Shown: positions 1-8,968 of the stretch, one piece after another
Numbering within the stretch: position 1 is the stretch's first letter
Layout of the letters: the number at the start of each line of letters is the position of its first letter
Assembly (NCBI RefSeq): GCF_965656765.1
Contig: NZ_CBFHLV010000011.1
Location: forward strand, 1-64,000
Direction of reading: 5' to 3'
Length of the DNA stretch: 64,000 bases
From: Marivita sp965656765
GTDB lineage: Bacteria > Pseudomonadota > Alphaproteobacteria > Rhodobacterales > Rhodobacteraceae
Notes under the pieces: model-generated
Seen by the model: only the letters and a program-made list of their open reading frames with translations
What the model was told of the DNA's origin: nothing
Databases searched by the model: none
Position numbers and translations under genes: made by a program

Positions 1-259
1 GATTGCGCGAGCGTTTGAAGATGCCGCTGGTCACCAGCGCATCCGGGGTCTCGTGCGGCATGATCGTCGTGCGGTGCCGACGCATTTCATACGCAGCAAG
101 CGCGATCAGAACCAAACCTGCCCCAACCAGTAGCCCGCCAAGCAGATCAGCCCAAACCGGGCCGAAACTCAGCCCATAGTCGAAATGGGTTTTCTGCCAC
201 CAGGCAACGCCAAGCGCCGCGAAAAGCCAAACCGGGGGGATGTCGAGATATTTGCGCAT
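1..259 (-). CDS. isoprenylcysteine carboxyl methyltransferase-like membrane protein (N-terminal part)
   Basis: Partial gene; the 86 visible N-terminal residues start at the ATG at 259 and run off the left edge. They contain two hydrophobic helices (about residues 9-20 and 33-58) and end in GIFKRSRN, the start of the conserved 'sRNP' box of the ICMT/PEMT-like methyltransferase superfamily. Members are integral membrane proteins that methylate small molecules or lipids with S-adenosylmethionine; the substrate of this one cannot be told. The catalytic C-terminal half lies outside the window. Confidence 0.7.
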   Translation of the reverse strand, partial: MRKYLDIPPVWLFAALGVAWWQKTHFDYGLSFGPVWADLLGGLLVGAGLVLIALAAYEMRRHRTTIMPHETPDALVTSGIFKRSRN

Positions 260-341
260 AAGCAATGCTATAGCAAAGCCCTGCGCCCGGCGCGAGGCGT
301 GTCAGATGGACAAAAGGCCGCCCGGCAGGGCGACCCGAAAA

Positions 342-539
342 TCACATCTTAACGCAGCCAAGAATCTCATTATGCGGGATACGGGCCACCATCACGCCAC
401 CATCAACGCGCTTGACGTGGAAGCCGTAACCACGCATCCGGAATTTCCACTCGGCGTCCGACAGCGTTTTCTGACGTTCGGACACAAGAAAGTGGCGCAG
501 TTCGCCCAGATCGGGGCTCGCAAAGTTTTCAGCAAACAT
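342..539 (-). CDS. small conserved hypothetical protein (65 aa)
   Basis: Soluble 65-residue protein with no signal peptide or membrane segment; it contains mixed charged residues and a short beta-rich C-terminal half. The ATG at 539 is preceded by GAGGA with 7 bases spacing, which supports real translation. I recall similar short proteins in other roseobacters but know no function. It is transcribed away from the neighbouring methyltransferase gene's start region on the same strand, so it may be its upstream partner, with 82 bp between them. Confidence 0.55.
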   Translation of the reverse strand: MFAENFASPDLGELRHFLVSERQKTLSDAEWKFRMRGYGFHVKRVDGGVMVARIPHNEILGCVKM

Positions 540-680
540 GTGTTGTTCCTCGTACGTTACCTGTCTTCTTTTTCACGTGAGATTGTGACCGATTTTGGAA
601 CCAATCCCGGTTTTTTGCGGAAATCGAAACAAACTGTTCAGCGCAGGAATTAAACGGGCACAGGTGACGCTAAGGTCAAC

Positions 681-1595
681 TTAGCCCTTGGTTTCATTGA
701 CCAAAGGGGTGCGGTGCGACTTGCGCAAGCGGGCTTCGCGCCAGGTGATGAAGATCACCGATGCCATGATTATGCCACCTCCAAGGATCACCCAAGGGTC
801 CGCAGGCTCTCCGAAAAAGAGCGCACCAAGCAGCACGGACCACACCAATTGAAGGAAGGTTACGGGCTGAGTCACCGTCACAGGTGCCGAAGCAAACGCC
901 AAGGTCATGCTATAGTGTCCAGCGGTGGCAAAACAGGCCACGGCCGCCAGCACGCCCAGATCGGCTAAGGTCGGCGTGACCCAGACGGAAATGGCAAATG
1001 GGGCAAGACCGATGGTCACCGTAATCGACAAAAGCGCCACCACCATGCTGGCCGGCAATTCGCCCGATACGATCTTGGCAATCAGATAGCTGCCCGCAAA
1101 CAACAGCGCCGTCGCCAACATTGCGATATGGCCAGGGTCAAGTTCGCGAAAACCCGGACGCAGGATAATCAACGCCCCCAAAAGTGCCGCTGCCACCGCC
1201 ATCGCACGGCGCATCGCCAACTTTTCGCCCAGCAGGAACACTGCGAGGATCGTGACATAGACCGGGTTGAGGTAATTCATCGCTGTGACTTCGGCAATCG
1301 GGATACGGGTCATCGCATAGAACCAAAGGATCACGCCAAGAGTGTGCACAACACCTCGCAACGCAAACAGCTTTTTTTGCCGAGCCGTCAGCCGCACAGC
1401 GACCAATTCGCGCCATACTGGAATCAAGAACACCAGCCCGATCACGTAGCGCAGAAAAGCCGATTCAGCTGCCGGAATACGTTCGCCTAGCGTTTTGACC
1501 AATGCCGTGACTGCGACAAAACACAGACCAGTGACAACCATCCAAAGGATGCCTTTGACGGGATTGGACACAGCTTGTGAAGGTGCGGCGGTCAT
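681..1595 (-). CDS. DMT superfamily (EamA) transporter
   Basis: 304 residues with ten predicted membrane helices arranged as two EamA repeats (roughly residues 15-145 and 155-290), the normal size and design of drug/metabolite exporters. It sits in the inner membrane and probably exports an amino acid or similar metabolite; substrate not predictable. The second half carries the family's conserved PVTFLQLVWSVLLGALFFGE-like segment. No strong ribosome-binding site is seen; instead an inverted repeat GTTCA-AA-TGAAC lies just upstream of the ATG. It is one of three EamA genes in this window and stands alone. Confidence 0.85.
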   Translation of the reverse strand: MTAAPSQAVSNPVKGILWMVVTGLCFVAVTALVKTLGERIPAAESAFLRYVIGLVFLIPVWRELVAVRLTARQKKLFALRGVVHTLGVILWFYAMTRIPIAEVTAMNYLNPVYVTILAVFLLGEKLAMRRAMAVAAALLGALIILRPGFRELDPGHIAMLATALLFAGSYLIAKIVSGELPASMVVALLSITVTIGLAPFAISVWVTPTLADLGVLAAVACFATAGHYSMTLAFASAPVTVTQPVTFLQLVWSVLLGALFFGEPADPWVILGGGIIMASVIFITWREARLRKSHRTPLVNETKG

Positions 1596-1753
1596 CTGTT
1601 CAAATGAACGAAAGGCCTTGCGATGTGCAAGTGCGTTATGAGCTTTCGAACGCCACCTTGACCGCTTGTGACGTAGGGTTCCGCGGACTGCCTGTCTCTG
1701 GGAACACGCGACGGGGGCGGTGTTTTCTTCGGGTTGGACACAAACCTAATACG

Positions 1754-2347
1754 TCACATCAAAAGCAACTTGGCGGCGATGGCCCACATGACCAAACCGA
1801 TGATGACATCCAATACCTGCCACGCGCGCGGCTTGGCGAAAAACGGCGCAAGCAAGCGCGCGCCGTATCCGAGCGAAAAGAAGAAAACGAAACTCGCTGT
1901 CATTGCGCCCAGCGCAAAATTCAGTCTGTCATCATATTGCGCCGCCACCGCACCCAACAGCACCACCGTATCCAGATACACATGCGGGTTCAGCCAAGTC
2001 AGCGCGAGGCAGGTCAGCAACGCTTTGCGCAATGAACCAGCGGCTTGTCCGGCTTCCATCGCTTGCCCGCCGCGCCATGCGCTTTGAAAGGTGCGCGCTC
2101 CGTACCAGATAAGAAATGCCGCTCCCAAGAGCCGCATTGCTAGTTCGAGCCCCGGGATCGCTTGGGTCAACGCACCGAAACCGGCAACACCGGTGGCAAT
2201 CAGAATTGCGTCCGACACAGCGCAGGTCAAACAAACCGCAAAGACATGCGACCGCAACAAGCCCTGCCGCAAGACAAAAGCGTTCTGTGCACCGATGGCA
2301 AGTATCAGGGAAAAGCCAAGCGCAAACCCGGCCAGTGCAGTCGTCAT
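1754..2347 (-). CDS. LysE/ArgO family amino acid exporter
   Basis: 197-residue inner-membrane protein with about six helices. The N terminus carries the family signature GAQNAFVLRQGL and the middle has TWLNPHVYLDTVVLLG, typical of LysE/ArgO (basic amino acid export). The length matches the family. The gene follows purD with no spacer: the purD stop TAA and this ATG are adjacent, so the two are cotranscribed and probably translationally coupled. Related ArgO/LysE proteins export arginine or lysine; the exact substrate here is an inference. Confidence 0.88.
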   Translation of the reverse strand: MTTALAGFALGFSLILAIGAQNAFVLRQGLLRSHVFAVCLTCAVSDAILIATGVAGFGALTQAIPGLELAMRLLGAAFLIWYGARTFQSAWRGGQAMEAGQAAGSLRKALLTCLALTWLNPHVYLDTVVLLGAVAAQYDDRLNFALGAMTASFVFFFSLGYGARLLAPFFAKPRAWQVLDVIIGLVMWAIAAKLLLM

Positions 2348-3610
2348 TTACAGCGCCCGCCACCCGATATCACGACGGCAGAACCCCTCGGGCCATGTCA
2401 CCTGATCGACCATCCCATAAGCCCGGTCCCGCGCTTCTTGCAAGGATGCACCCCGCGCCGTGGCATTCAGAACCCGCCCCCCGGTTGCGGTGATACTGCC
2501 TCCCGTCTCGGAAGTGCCCGCATGGAACATCTTTTGAAAGCTGTCTTCGGGCAGACCCTCAAGGTCGCCAATCACGCTGCCTTTTTCGTAGCTGCCGGGA
2601 TAGCCGTTCGCAGCGAGAACCACGGTCATTGCATGGTCATCGGCCCAGTTCACCCGCGCGTCTGCCAGACGGCCTTCGGCACAAGCGTGCATCAGATCCA
2701 TAGCCTGCGCACCAAGACGCATCATCAGAACCTGACATTCAGGATCACCAAACCGGACGTTGTATTCCACCAAGCGCGGGTGTCCGTTTTCGATCATCAA
2801 ACCTGCATAAAGCACACCTTGGTACGGCGATCCGCGTTTCGCCATTTCGGCCATGGTCGGCTTGACGATCTCGTCGAGCGCCTTCTGCGCGATCTCATCC
2901 GTCAGGACCGGTGCCGGCGAATAGGCCCCCATGCCACCGGTGTTGAGACCCGTGTCGCCCTCGCCCACTCGCTTGTGATCTTGCGCCGTGCCAAAAGGCA
3001 GCACGTCAGTGCCATCGCAGAGCACAAAGAACGATGCCTCTTCCCCTTGCATGAACTCCTCGATCACGACTTCGGCTCCAGCCCCACCAAAGGCACCGCC
3101 GAACATATCGTCGATGGCGGCCTCGGCCTCGGCGACTGTTTCCGCAATGATCACGCCCTTGCCAGCCGCCAATCCGTCCGCCTTGACCACAATTGGTGCG
3201 CCTTGAGCCTGCACATAGGCCTTTGCAGAAGTGGCATCGGTGAAATGACCATAGGCGGCGGTCGGCGCATTTGCGGCGTCGCAGATCTCTTTTGTAAAGC
3301 TCTTGGAAGCCTCAAGCTTTGCCGCCTCGGCAGACGGTCCAAAGACCAAAAGCCCCGCATCCCGCAGCCGGTCTGCCACCCCTGCCGCCAAAGGCGCCTC
3401 GGGGCCAACGATTACGAAATCAATGCTGTTCTCTTCGGCAAAAGTGACAACCGCTCCACCGTCTTCAATATCAAGAGCCGCACAATCTGCGATCATCGCG
3501 ATGCCCGCATTGCCAGGCGCCACAATCAACTTGTCGCATTTGGGGTTCTGCATCACGGCCCATGCCAACGCATGTTCGCGCCCACCGCTTCCAAGGATGA
3601 GTATGTTCAT
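2348..3610 (-). CDS. purD: phosphoribosylamine-glycine ligase (GAR synthetase)
   Basis: Catalyses ATP-dependent joining of phosphoribosylamine and glycine in de novo purine synthesis. The 420-residue product begins MNILILGSGGREHALAWA, the PurD N-terminal nucleotide-like fold, and carries the ATP-grasp domain (about 105-295, with VVKADGLAAGKGVI) and the C-terminal GRVLNATA segment. A longer open frame exists upstream, but the PurD fold starts exactly at the ATG at 3610, so I choose that. Divergent from xseA (73 bp between) and abutting the LysE-type exporter downstream. Confidence 0.95.
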   Translation of the reverse strand: MNILILGSGGREHALAWAVMQNPKCDKLIVAPGNAGIAMIADCAALDIEDGGAVVTFAEENSIDFVIVGPEAPLAAGVADRLRDAGLLVFGPSAEAAKLEASKSFTKEICDAANAPTAAYGHFTDATSAKAYVQAQGAPIVVKADGLAAGKGVIIAETVAEAEAAIDDMFGGAFGGAGAEVVIEEFMQGEEASFFVLCDGTDVLPFGTAQDHKRVGEGDTGLNTGGMGAYSPAPVLTDEIAQKALDEIVKPTMAEMAKRGSPYQGVLYAGLMIENGHPRLVEYNVRFGDPECQVLMMRLGAQAMDLMHACAEGRLADARVNWADDHAMTVVLAANGYPGSYEKGSVIGDLEGLPEDSFQKMFHAGTSETGGSITATGGRVLNATARGASLQEARDRAYGMVDQVTWPEGFCRRDIGWRAL

Positions 3611-3683
3611 GGCGCACGCTCCGTCTTCACCTTCGGTTCTGGGCGTTCTAGGGTCGGTGTGAGGTAAGCGCAAGCGAGGCGGT

Positions 3684-5234
3684 ATGTCCGATCTGATCGA
3701 CGATCCACGTCCGGGGCAGAATATGCCCGAATACACTGTCTCCGAAGTGTCGGGCGCAGTGAAAAAAACACTTGAGGGCGAGTTTGGCCGCATCCGCGTA
3801 CGCGGCGAAGTAGGCCGTGTGTTCACAGCGCGGTCAGGACATTTGTACTACGACGTCAAAGACGACAAAAACGTGCTTGCCTGCACCACGTGGAAAGGTC
3901 AGGTGTCGCAGCTTTCGGTCGTTCCAGAAGAAGGCTTGGAAGTGGTCGTCACCGGGCGGATGACGGCGTTTGGCGGACAATCCAAGTACAACCTGAACGT
4001 CGATGAAGTAACGGTCGCGGGCGAAGGCGCGCTGATGGCGATGCTGGAAAAGCGCAAAAAGGCGCTGGCGGCTGAAGGCTTGTTTGACCCGGCGCAAAAA
4101 AAGGAATTGCCGTACCTGCCAGATATCATCGGCGTCATCACCTCTCCATCAGGTGCCGTGATCCGCGATATTCTGCACCGCTTGCGCGACCGCTTTCCGC
4201 GCAAGGTGCTGGTCTGGCCCGTAGCCGTTCAGGGCGCGGCCTGCGCGCCTGAGGTGGCCCGCGCCATCGCAGGCTTCAATGCTCTAACACCCGGCGGTGC
4301 CCTGCCCCGGCCCGACCTATTGATCGTCGCGCGCGGCGGTGGCAGCATCGAAGACCTTTGGGGCTTTAGCGAAGAAATCGTCGCGCGTGCGGCGGCAGCT
4401 TCGGACATCCCGCTGATTTCGGCCGTTGGACACGAGACCGACACCACATTGATCGACTTTGTGTCCGACCAACGCGCACCAACCCCCACGGCGGCGGCAG
4501 AGATTGCAGTGCCGGTGCGGCTCGAACTTTTGGGCTGGGTCGGCGACCAACAATCCCGCATGACACGCGCCATGTCGCAGCGGATGCAGACCCGCGACCA
4601 GCGCCTGCGCGATCTGGCACGCGCCCTTCCCCGGCCTGAAACGTTGTTATCAGGACCGACGCAGCGGCTCGACCTGATGGCTGATCGCCTTCCGCGCGCA
4701 TTGATACGCTCCGTCGATCTGCGGCGCGGGCGACTGATCGAGGCTGCGGGATCGTTGCGCCCGTCGCTGCTTGGACGCGCACTGGCCGAACAAAAGCGGC
4801 GCTTTGACCAAAGCGCAACGCGGCTTGCCCCCGGCCTTGCTCGCGTTGTCGAGACAAAGCGCGAAGCGCTGGCGCGACGGGCTGACCGGCTATCGGTCAA
4901 ACCCATCGAACGCGATCTCACCGCCAAACGCGACCGGCTGGACGCCCTGACACGCCGGCTTTCATCCGCAGGACAGGCGCAGGTCAAGGATTGGAACAGT
5001 CGCCTGACCGCGCTGGACCGCTTGCGCGAAACGCTGGGGTACAAAGAAACACTCAAACGTGGCTATGCCGTGGTGCGTGGCGATGGCGCAGTGGTCACAA
5101 CGCAAAAAGCGGCCAAGAAAGCTGCGGCGTTGGAGATTGAATTCGCTGATGGCCGAATGACTGCGGGCGCAGCTGGGACAAAGACAGCCGCCAAGGCAAA
5201 ACCCAAACCGCCCGAACAAGGATCACTGTTCTGA
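3684..5234 (+). CDS. xseA: exodeoxyribonuclease VII large subunit
   Basis: Large subunit of the single-strand-specific exonuclease VII, which with XseB degrades DNA from both ends to short oligonucleotides. 516 residues: N-terminal OB-fold (about 15-115), the catalytic core with VARGGGSIEDLW near residue 212 followed by AVGHETDTTLIDFVSDQRAP, a long arginine-rich coiled-coil region (about 280-440), and a lysine/alanine-rich tail ending in GSLF. Start at ATG 3684; a second in-frame ATG lies 13 codons on. Divergent from purD. A hairpin follows the stop. Confidence 0.95.
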   Translation: MSDLIDDPRPGQNMPEYTVSEVSGAVKKTLEGEFGRIRVRGEVGRVFTARSGHLYYDVKDDKNVLACTTWKGQVSQLSVVPEEGLEVVVTGRMTAFGGQSKYNLNVDEVTVAGEGALMAMLEKRKKALAAEGLFDPAQKKELPYLPDIIGVITSPSGAVIRDILHRLRDRFPRKVLVWPVAVQGAACAPEVARAIAGFNALTPGGALPRPDLLIVARGGGSIEDLWGFSEEIVARAAAASDIPLISAVGHETDTTLIDFVSDQRAPTPTAAAEIAVPVRLELLGWVGDQQSRMTRAMSQRMQTRDQRLRDLARALPRPETLLSGPTQRLDLMADRLPRALIRSVDLRRGRLIEAAGSLRPSLLGRALAEQKRRFDQSATRLAPGLARVVETKREALARRADRLSVKPIERDLTAKRDRLDALTRRLSSAGQAQVKDWNSRLTALDRLRETLGYKETLKRGYAVVRGDGAVVTTQKAAKKAAALEIEFADGRMTAGAAGTKTAAKAKPKPPEQGSLF

Positions 5235-5250
5235 CTGACTTCTCCTGTCT

Positions 5251-5279
5251 GGCCAGCGGCTTTAAAGCCACTTCTGGCC
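5251..5279 (+). terminator. hairpin downstream of xseA
   Basis: GGCCAG and CTGGCC arms enclose the perfect palindrome GGCTTTAAAGCC 17 bases after the xseA stop. There is no U-tract, so it is a weak candidate terminator or RNA-stabilising stem. Confidence 0.35.
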
Positions 5280-5379
5280 CCATTCAAACGAGTTTGGATC
5301 AACGCGTTTCGAAACCCGTTGCTTCCGACTGCCGGTTTGCCTCTTTGCTTTCCGGCAACGCCGCTCTAATCCTCTGTGC

Positions 5380-6192
5380 ATGAGAACACTCTTTCTTGGC
5401 GACATCATGGGCCGCGCAGGGCGTACGGCGATCACAGAACGGCTGCAAGGCCTGCGCGACCGTCTCAAGGTCGATTTCTGCGTTGTGAATGGCGAAAACG
5501 CATCCAGCGGTGTTGGGCTTTCCGGCGCTCATGCCGAAGCGATGCTCAAAGCCGGGGTCGATTGCCTGACACTGGGCGATCACGCGTTCGATCAAAAAGA
5601 CATGCTGTCTTACATCGAAAACGAACCACGTATCCTGCGACCCCTGAATTTTGCCAAGGTCGCACCTGGGCGTGGGCACCGGCTTTTCACTGATGCGCGC
5701 GGGCGGAAGATCCTTGTGCTTCAGGTGTTGGGCCAAGTGTTTATGAAACGCGCCTTCGACGATCCGTTTTCTGCGGTCGATGCTGTGCTGCGCGCGCATC
5801 CCTTGGGTGGTCAGGCGCAGATGATCCTTGTGGATGTACATTGTGAAGCGACCTCCGAGAAAATGGGCATGGGCCATTTCTGCGATGGCCGCGCCAGCCT
5901 TGTCGTTGGAACACACACACATGTGCCCACGGGTGACGCACAGGTGCTGCCGGGCGGCACAGGTTACCTGACTGACGCCGGCATGTGCGGCGACTACAAT
6001 TCGGTCATCGGGATGGAGAAAGCCGAACCCATGCGCCGCTTCGTGACCGGCATGAGCAAGGGGCGGTTCCAGCCGGCCTTGGAAGAGGCCACGCTGTCGG
6101 GTGTGCTGGTTGAAACAGATGATCGCACCGGCAAAGCCACCGCCATCCACATGATCCGCGACGGCGGACGTCTGCAACCCAGCGCGCCATGA
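5380..6192 (+). CDS. TIGR00282/YmdB-type metallophosphoesterase
   Basis: 270-residue cytoplasmic phosphoesterase of the YmdB family, which in Bacillus hydrolyses 2',3'-cyclic nucleotides and affects RNA turnover. Metal-binding motifs are intact: FLGDIMG at the N terminus, NGENA near residue 37, LGDHAFDQ near 66, DVHCEATSE near 150 and GTHTHVPTGD near 176. Length is normal. The 3' end overlaps the following transporter gene in an ATGA junction, so the two are translationally coupled. Physiological substrate in this group is not known. Confidence 0.9.
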   Translation: MRTLFLGDIMGRAGRTAITERLQGLRDRLKVDFCVVNGENASSGVGLSGAHAEAMLKAGVDCLTLGDHAFDQKDMLSYIENEPRILRPLNFAKVAPGRGHRLFTDARGRKILVLQVLGQVFMKRAFDDPFSAVDAVLRAHPLGGQAQMILVDVHCEATSEKMGMGHFCDGRASLVVGTHTHVPTGDAQVLPGGTGYLTDAGMCGDYNSVIGMEKAEPMRRFVTGMSKGRFQPALEEATLSGVLVETDDRTGKATAIHMIRDGGRLQPSAP

Positions 6193-7124
6193 CAGGGCTC
6201 GTCACACGGGCCTTACCGCTGATCGTATTGATCCTCGCGGGCGCGGCCTGGGGGGCAACGCAACCCTTGGCCAAAACAGCCGTTAGCGAAGGTTACCGGC
6301 ATTTTGGTATCCTGTTTTGGCAAATGAGCATCGGTGCCGTAGTTCTTGGCATCGTCAACATGCTCCGGGGCACCGGTTTGCCGTTTCGCAAACGCGACCT
6401 GACGCTCTACACCGTTTTGGCGCTGATCGGAACGATCCTGCCAGGCATCGCATCCTATTCCGCAGCGATCCATTTGCCATCGGGTGTGTTGTCGATCCTG
6501 CTCAGTTCAATCCCGATGCTGGCGTTTCCAATTGCCTTGGTCTTTGCGCTTGAGCGGTTCCGCTGGCGGCGGTTGGCGGGCCTCAGCCTTGGCTTTGCAG
6601 GAATCTGCCTCCTGATCCTGCCTGACACCAGCCTCCCCGCATCGGTGCCAACCTTTTGGATCTTTGTCGCGCTGATCTCTTCGTTTTTCTACGCCTTGGA
6701 GGGCAACGTCGTTGCACGATGGGGGCTTGGTGGGTTGGATCCCGTTCAGGCCTTGTGTGGCGCATCACTGGTCGGTGCGATCCTAACCCTGCCTTTGGCC
6801 CTTTTGTCGGGACAATTCATCGACCCTCGGGGGCCTTGGGGCGCACCGGATTTGGCGATCATCGCATCTTCCCTACTGCATGCCGGGGCCTATACCGCCT
6901 ACGTCTGGCTGGTTGGCCGCGCAGGCGCCGTGTTCACCGTGCAGGTCAGCTATTTTGTGACGCTGTTTGGAGTCACTTGGGCAATGCTGTTCCTCAATGA
7001 AACCTACTCACCCTATTTCTGGGCAGCGCTCGCAGTGATGCTCGCCGGATTGGCACTGGTTCAACCGCGCCCCAAAGCGGTGCTTGTTCCTGCAGACCAG
7101 CCCGGTCACACTGAACCCACCTGA
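6189..7124 (+). CDS. DMT superfamily (EamA) transporter
   Basis: 311 residues, ten predicted helices in two EamA repeats, giving an inner-membrane metabolite or drug exporter of unknown substrate. The start overlaps the stop of the YmdB-type gene (ATGA at 6189-6192) and the next gene, an SLC13 permease, begins 17 bp downstream after a GAGG ribosome site, so the three genes form one operon. N terminus has the usual GAAWGATQPLAKTAVSEG motif of EamA proteins. Confidence 0.87.
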   Translation: MTGLVTRALPLIVLILAGAAWGATQPLAKTAVSEGYRHFGILFWQMSIGAVVLGIVNMLRGTGLPFRKRDLTLYTVLALIGTILPGIASYSAAIHLPSGVLSILLSSIPMLAFPIALVFALERFRWRRLAGLSLGFAGICLLILPDTSLPASVPTFWIFVALISSFFYALEGNVVARWGLGGLDPVQALCGASLVGAILTLPLALLSGQFIDPRGPWGAPDLAIIASSLLHAGAYTAYVWLVGRAGAVFTVQVSYFVTLFGVTWAMLFLNETYSPYFWAALAVMLAGLALVQPRPKAVLVPADQPGHTEPT

Positions 7125-7141
7125 CGTGAGGATCTCCTGAC

Positions 7142-8926
7142 GTGCTCACTGCACTGATCGATCTGGACCAGACGACCCAAGCACTTATCGCGCTTGGCAC
7201 AGTTGTCGTCATGTTCGTGCTGTTTGTGCGCGAAACCTACCCGACCGAGGTGGTGGCCATCGGCGGCGTTGCGGCATTGCTGGTGACAGGTGTGCTTCCT
7301 TATGCCGATGCCTTGGCCGTTCTGTCGAACCCGGCTCCGTGGACCATCGCCGCAATGTTTCTGGTGATGGGGGCATTGGTCCGCACAGGCGCATTGGCGG
7401 CGTTTACCACAGCCGCCCAATCCGCCGTTGAGAAAAGCCCGAAACGCGCGATGGCGGCGATCCTCGGCGTGGTGATCGTGGCCTCGGCTTTTATGAACAA
7501 CACGCCAGTGGTGGTCGTAATGCTGCCGCTGTTTGTGCAATTGTCCAAAACGCTTGGTGTGGCCCCTTCCAAGCTTTTGATCCCACTCAGCTATGCGGCA
7601 ATCCTTGGTGGCACACTCACACTGATCGGCACCTCGACGAACCTGCTGGTCGATGGCGTCGCGCGCACGCAGGGGCTGGAGCCTTTCACGATCTTCGAAG
7701 TGACCCCGCTGGCAGTCGTTTTGATCGCTTGGGGCATGTTCTACCTCTGGGCTTTTGGCCGCTTCCTGCTGCCTGACCGCACCAGCATGGCCGCAATGCT
7801 ATCAGATCGGTCAAAGATGAAGTTCTTCACCGAAGCTGTGATACCGCCCGATAGCAACCTGATCGATCGCGAAGTACTGAGTGTCCAGTTGTTCAAACGC
7901 GACGGCGTCCGCCTGATTGACGTGATCCGCGGCGATGCCTCTCTCCGACGCAATCTTGAAGGGGTGACACTCCAGGTCGGTGACCGCGTGGTTCTGCGCA
8001 CCCAGATGACCGAACTATTAAGCCTGCAGCGCAACAAGGAATTGCGCAGGGTCGATCAGGTCTCGGCGGTGGAAACAACCACTGTCGAAGTGCTGATCAC
8101 CCCGGTGTGTAAGATGGTTGGTCGCCGTCTGGGCGCAATGCGTCTGCGCCGACGCTATGGTGTTTACCCGCTGGCGGTGCATCGGCGGAACCAAAACATC
8201 GGCCGCCAGTTGGACGATCTGGTGGTGCGCGTTGGCGATACCCTGCTGCTCGAGGGTGCGCCCGAAGACATTCAGCGTATGGCCGAGGAACTGAACCTCG
8301 TGGATGTGGCCAAACCATCGGCACGCGCCTATCGGCGCAACCATGCCCCTGTCGCGATTGGCGCGTTGGCCGGGTTGGTCCTATTAGCCGCCTTCGGGGT
8401 GGCCCCGATCCTCGCACTGGCAATCATTGCGGTCGCGGTGGTTCTCCTGACAAAATGTGTCGATTCCGATGAGGCATTTTCTTTTATCGAAGGTCAGCTG
8501 CTGGCCCTTATCTTTGCCATGCTCGCCATTGGTGCAGCACTTGAGGCCTCCGGCGCAGTGACTCTGATCGTCGAAGCGCTGGCACCTTACCTGATGAATT
8601 TGCCGCCTTGGGCCATCGTCTGGGCCATTTACCTGCTGACCAGCTTGCTCACTGAATTGGTCAGTAACAACGCGGTGGCGGTTGTGGTTACACCCATCGC
8701 CATAGGACTGGCCCAAGCAATGGGCCTTGACCCCAGACCACTGGTCGTCGCTGTCATGGTGGCCGCGTCCTGCGCTTTTGCGACACCCATTGGCTACCAG
8801 ACGAACACGCTTGTTTACGGTCCGGGTGGATATGCGTTCTCGGATTTCCTCAAAGTGGGCGTGCCATTGAACCTCACCGTGGGAATGCTGGCCTCGGCGC
8901 TGATCCCATTGATCTGGCCCCTGTAA
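7142..8926 (+). CDS. SLC13 family permease with two TrkA-C (RCK_C) domains
   Basis: 594-residue inner-membrane transporter of the divalent anion:Na+ symporter (SLC13) superfamily. Membrane segments occupy residues 15-215 and 395-590; between them (about 220-390) lie two soluble TrkA-C-type domains that usually bind a regulatory ligand. The family motifs MNNTPVVVVMLP and the GTSTNLLVDG loop are present in the first half and SNNAVAVVVTPIA in the second. Likely substrates are sulfate or dicarboxylates, not decidable here. Start is GTG at 7142 with GAGGATC upstream. Last gene of the ymdB-EamA-SLC13 operon. Confidence 0.88.
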   Translation: MLTALIDLDQTTQALIALGTVVVMFVLFVRETYPTEVVAIGGVAALLVTGVLPYADALAVLSNPAPWTIAAMFLVMGALVRTGALAAFTTAAQSAVEKSPKRAMAAILGVVIVASAFMNNTPVVVVMLPLFVQLSKTLGVAPSKLLIPLSYAAILGGTLTLIGTSTNLLVDGVARTQGLEPFTIFEVTPLAVVLIAWGMFYLWAFGRFLLPDRTSMAAMLSDRSKMKFFTEAVIPPDSNLIDREVLSVQLFKRDGVRLIDVIRGDASLRRNLEGVTLQVGDRVVLRTQMTELLSLQRNKELRRVDQVSAVETTTVEVLITPVCKMVGRRLGAMRLRRRYGVYPLAVHRRNQNIGRQLDDLVVRVGDTLLLEGAPEDIQRMAEELNLVDVAKPSARAYRRNHAPVAIGALAGLVLLAAFGVAPILALAIIAVAVVLLTKCVDSDEAFSFIEGQLLALIFAMLAIGAALEASGAVTLIVEALAPYLMNLPPWAIVWAIYLLTSLLTELVSNNAVAVVVTPIAIGLAQAMGLDPRPLVVAVMVAASCAFATPIGYQTNTLVYGPGGYAFSDFLKVGVPLNLTVGMLASALIPLIWPL

Positions 8927-8944
8927 TCAGGCAATTCTGATCCG

Positions 8945-8962
8945 AGCGGTTTCGAAACCGCT
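8945..8962. terminator. perfect palindrome between convergent genes
   Basis: AGCGGTTTCGAAACCGCT is an exact 18-bp palindrome lying between the converging ends of the SLC13 and amidotransferase genes. It probably acts as a bidirectional terminator although no U-tract follows on either side. Confidence 0.5.
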
Positions 8963-8968
8963 TATCGC

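Noticed and set aside
2162..3667. Long plus-strand frame opposite purD and the LysE exporter
   Set aside because: A shadow of the high-GC coding strand; no motif, and purD motifs are complete on the other strand.
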